Positions 63,104 through 64,000 of a DNA stretch of 64,000 nucleotides are shown here, piece after piece; position 1 is the stretch's first letter; each line of letters starts with the position of its first letter. Made by a program: the position numbers and the translations under genes. The stretch is from NCBI RefSeq assembly GCF_003258595.1, contig NZ_QHHQ01000005.1, forward strand, positions 186,001 to 250,000, given 5' to 3'. This DNA is from Acuticoccus sediminis. Lineage in GTDB: Bacteria; Pseudomonadota; Alphaproteobacteria; Rhizobiales; Amorphaceae. The notes under the pieces are model-generated. The model was not told the DNA's origin and did no database searches. It saw only the letters and a program-made list of their open reading frames with translations.

Positions 63104-64000
63104 ACGCACCCGCGAAGGACCTGAAGTCGATCGCCTTCACGCTCGACGGCGAGGAGGTGGAAGCGCTCCCGGGCGAGACGATCTGGGACGTCGCGATGCG
63201 CCTCGGCAAGGAGATCCCCCACCTCTGCCACCGCCCGAAGCCCGGCTATGCGCCCGACGGCAACTGCCGCGCCTGCATGGTCGAGGTCGAGGGCGAGCGC
63301 ACGCTGACGGCCTCCTGCGTCCGCCATCCCGCTGCCGGCATCAAGGTCGCAACGTCCGGCGAGCGCGTGGAGAAGAACCGCGCCCTCGTCTTCGAGCTGC
63401 TGGCCTCCGACATGCCGGACCGCGCGACGAGCCCGGACCCCGACGCGCCGTTCTGGACCCAGGCCGCCCTCACCCGGGTCGGCGACCGGCGCCGCTTCCC
63501 CTCCACCCGCCCCGGCGCGGGCAAGGCCATCCCGGTCGAGAGCATCTTCCGCGACAACTCCCACCCCTCGATCGCGGTCAACCTCGACGCCTGCATCGCC
63601 TGCAACCTGTGCGAACGGGCCTGCGTCGATGTCCAGTCCAACGACGTGATCGGCATGATGGAGCGCGGGATGGGCGCGCTCCCCGCGTTCGACGCGCACG
63701 ACCCGATGGGCCTTTCCACCTGCGTCGCCTGCGGCGAGTGCGTCCAGGCCTGCCCGACCGGCGCGCTGATGGAGCGCACGGTCCTCAACGCCGACGCCAC
63801 CAGCCGCGCCGTCGTCGCCGAAAAGGTGGTCGAGAGCGTCTGCCCGTTCTGCGGCGTCGGCTGCCAGACCGAGATCTCGGTCAAGGACAACCGCATCATC
63901 AAGGTCGACGGGCGGGACGGTCCGGCGAACCGCAACCGCCTCTGCGTCAAGGGCCGGTTCGGCTTCGACTATGTCCTCAGCCCCGAGCGGCTGACCAGAC
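63100..64000 (+). CDS. formate dehydrogenase alpha subunit, N-terminal part (runs off the right edge)
   Basis: Open from the ATG at 63100 to the window edge, 300 residues. A NuoG-like [2Fe-2S] domain has Cys in LCHRP, GNCRAC and TASC. Two ferredoxin [4Fe-4S] motifs follow (CIACNLCERAC and CVACGECVQACP), then the start of the molybdopterin domain with a [4Fe-4S] site CPFCGVGC and RLCVKGRFG. This is the FDH1A/FdsA layout, normally about 980 residues, binding W or Mo bis-MGD. The catalytic Cys or Sec lies outside the window. Co-translated with the beta subunit. Confidence 0.93.

Overview
The window looks like a chromosomal segment of a GC-rich alphaproteobacterium, most likely of the order Hyphomicrobiales (Rhizobiales). 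The reasons are uniformly high GC, the gene string rnr - DUF983 - NUDIX - (MFS) - rpmG - divK - DUF3572 - dinB, and a methanol-oxidation cluster whose dehydrogenase is of the lanthanide XoxF type. I saw no rRNA, tRNA, CRISPR array, transposase, integrase or phage gene. This assignment comes from gene content only; no search was run.

Layout. 1-388: 5' part of an HlyD/EmrA-type membrane fusion protein. 629-10757 (all minus): a LacI regulator followed by an eight-gene catabolic operon (FAD-linked oxidase, FGGY sugar kinase, four-component sugar ABC importer, GldA-like dehydrogenase, SDR). A LacI-type operator and a TTGACA box sit just upstream of the oxidase. 10880-13851: a secreted beta-lactamase-fold hydrolase, an orphan ArsH and a DUF1932 dehydrogenase. 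14013-18770: a CaiB-type CoA-transferase diverging from an acyl-CoA dehydrogenase and an MmgE/PrpD protein, closed by a LysR regulator; this looks like an uncharacterised CoA-linked acid pathway. 19083-41912: mainly housekeeping genes (RluA-type pseudouridine synthase, CrcB, sterol desaturase family, RarA, DegP-type protease, TopA, RNase R, two tandem DUF983 proteins, NUDIX, MFS, RpmG, DivK, DinB, IlvC, a cytochrome c). Embedded among them is a GluR0-like channel with a K+ filter.

42100-64000 is a C1 oxidation island. Methanol would be oxidised in the periplasm by XoxF (lanthanide ligands present), with XoxG as cytochrome and XoxJ as the binding-protein-like partner. Formaldehyde would be handled by glutathione-dependent S-(hydroxymethyl)glutathione dehydrogenase and S-formylglutathione hydrolase. 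Formate would be oxidised by an NAD-linked FDH1-type enzyme with a fused NuoE/NuoF beta subunit; its alpha subunit runs off the right edge. Around this core sit the accessory proteins that accompany quinoprotein alcohol dehydrogenases: a SoxYZ-like carrier, a zinc metallohydrolase, a CW-motif rhodanese-like protein, a beta-propeller, a PQQ-linked binding protein and a Ped-type ABC transporter. There are also several small secreted proteins of unknown function and an SsuABC/NMT1-type importer of unknown substrate. This periplasmic accessory set is the least understood part of the window and the best candidate for new biology.
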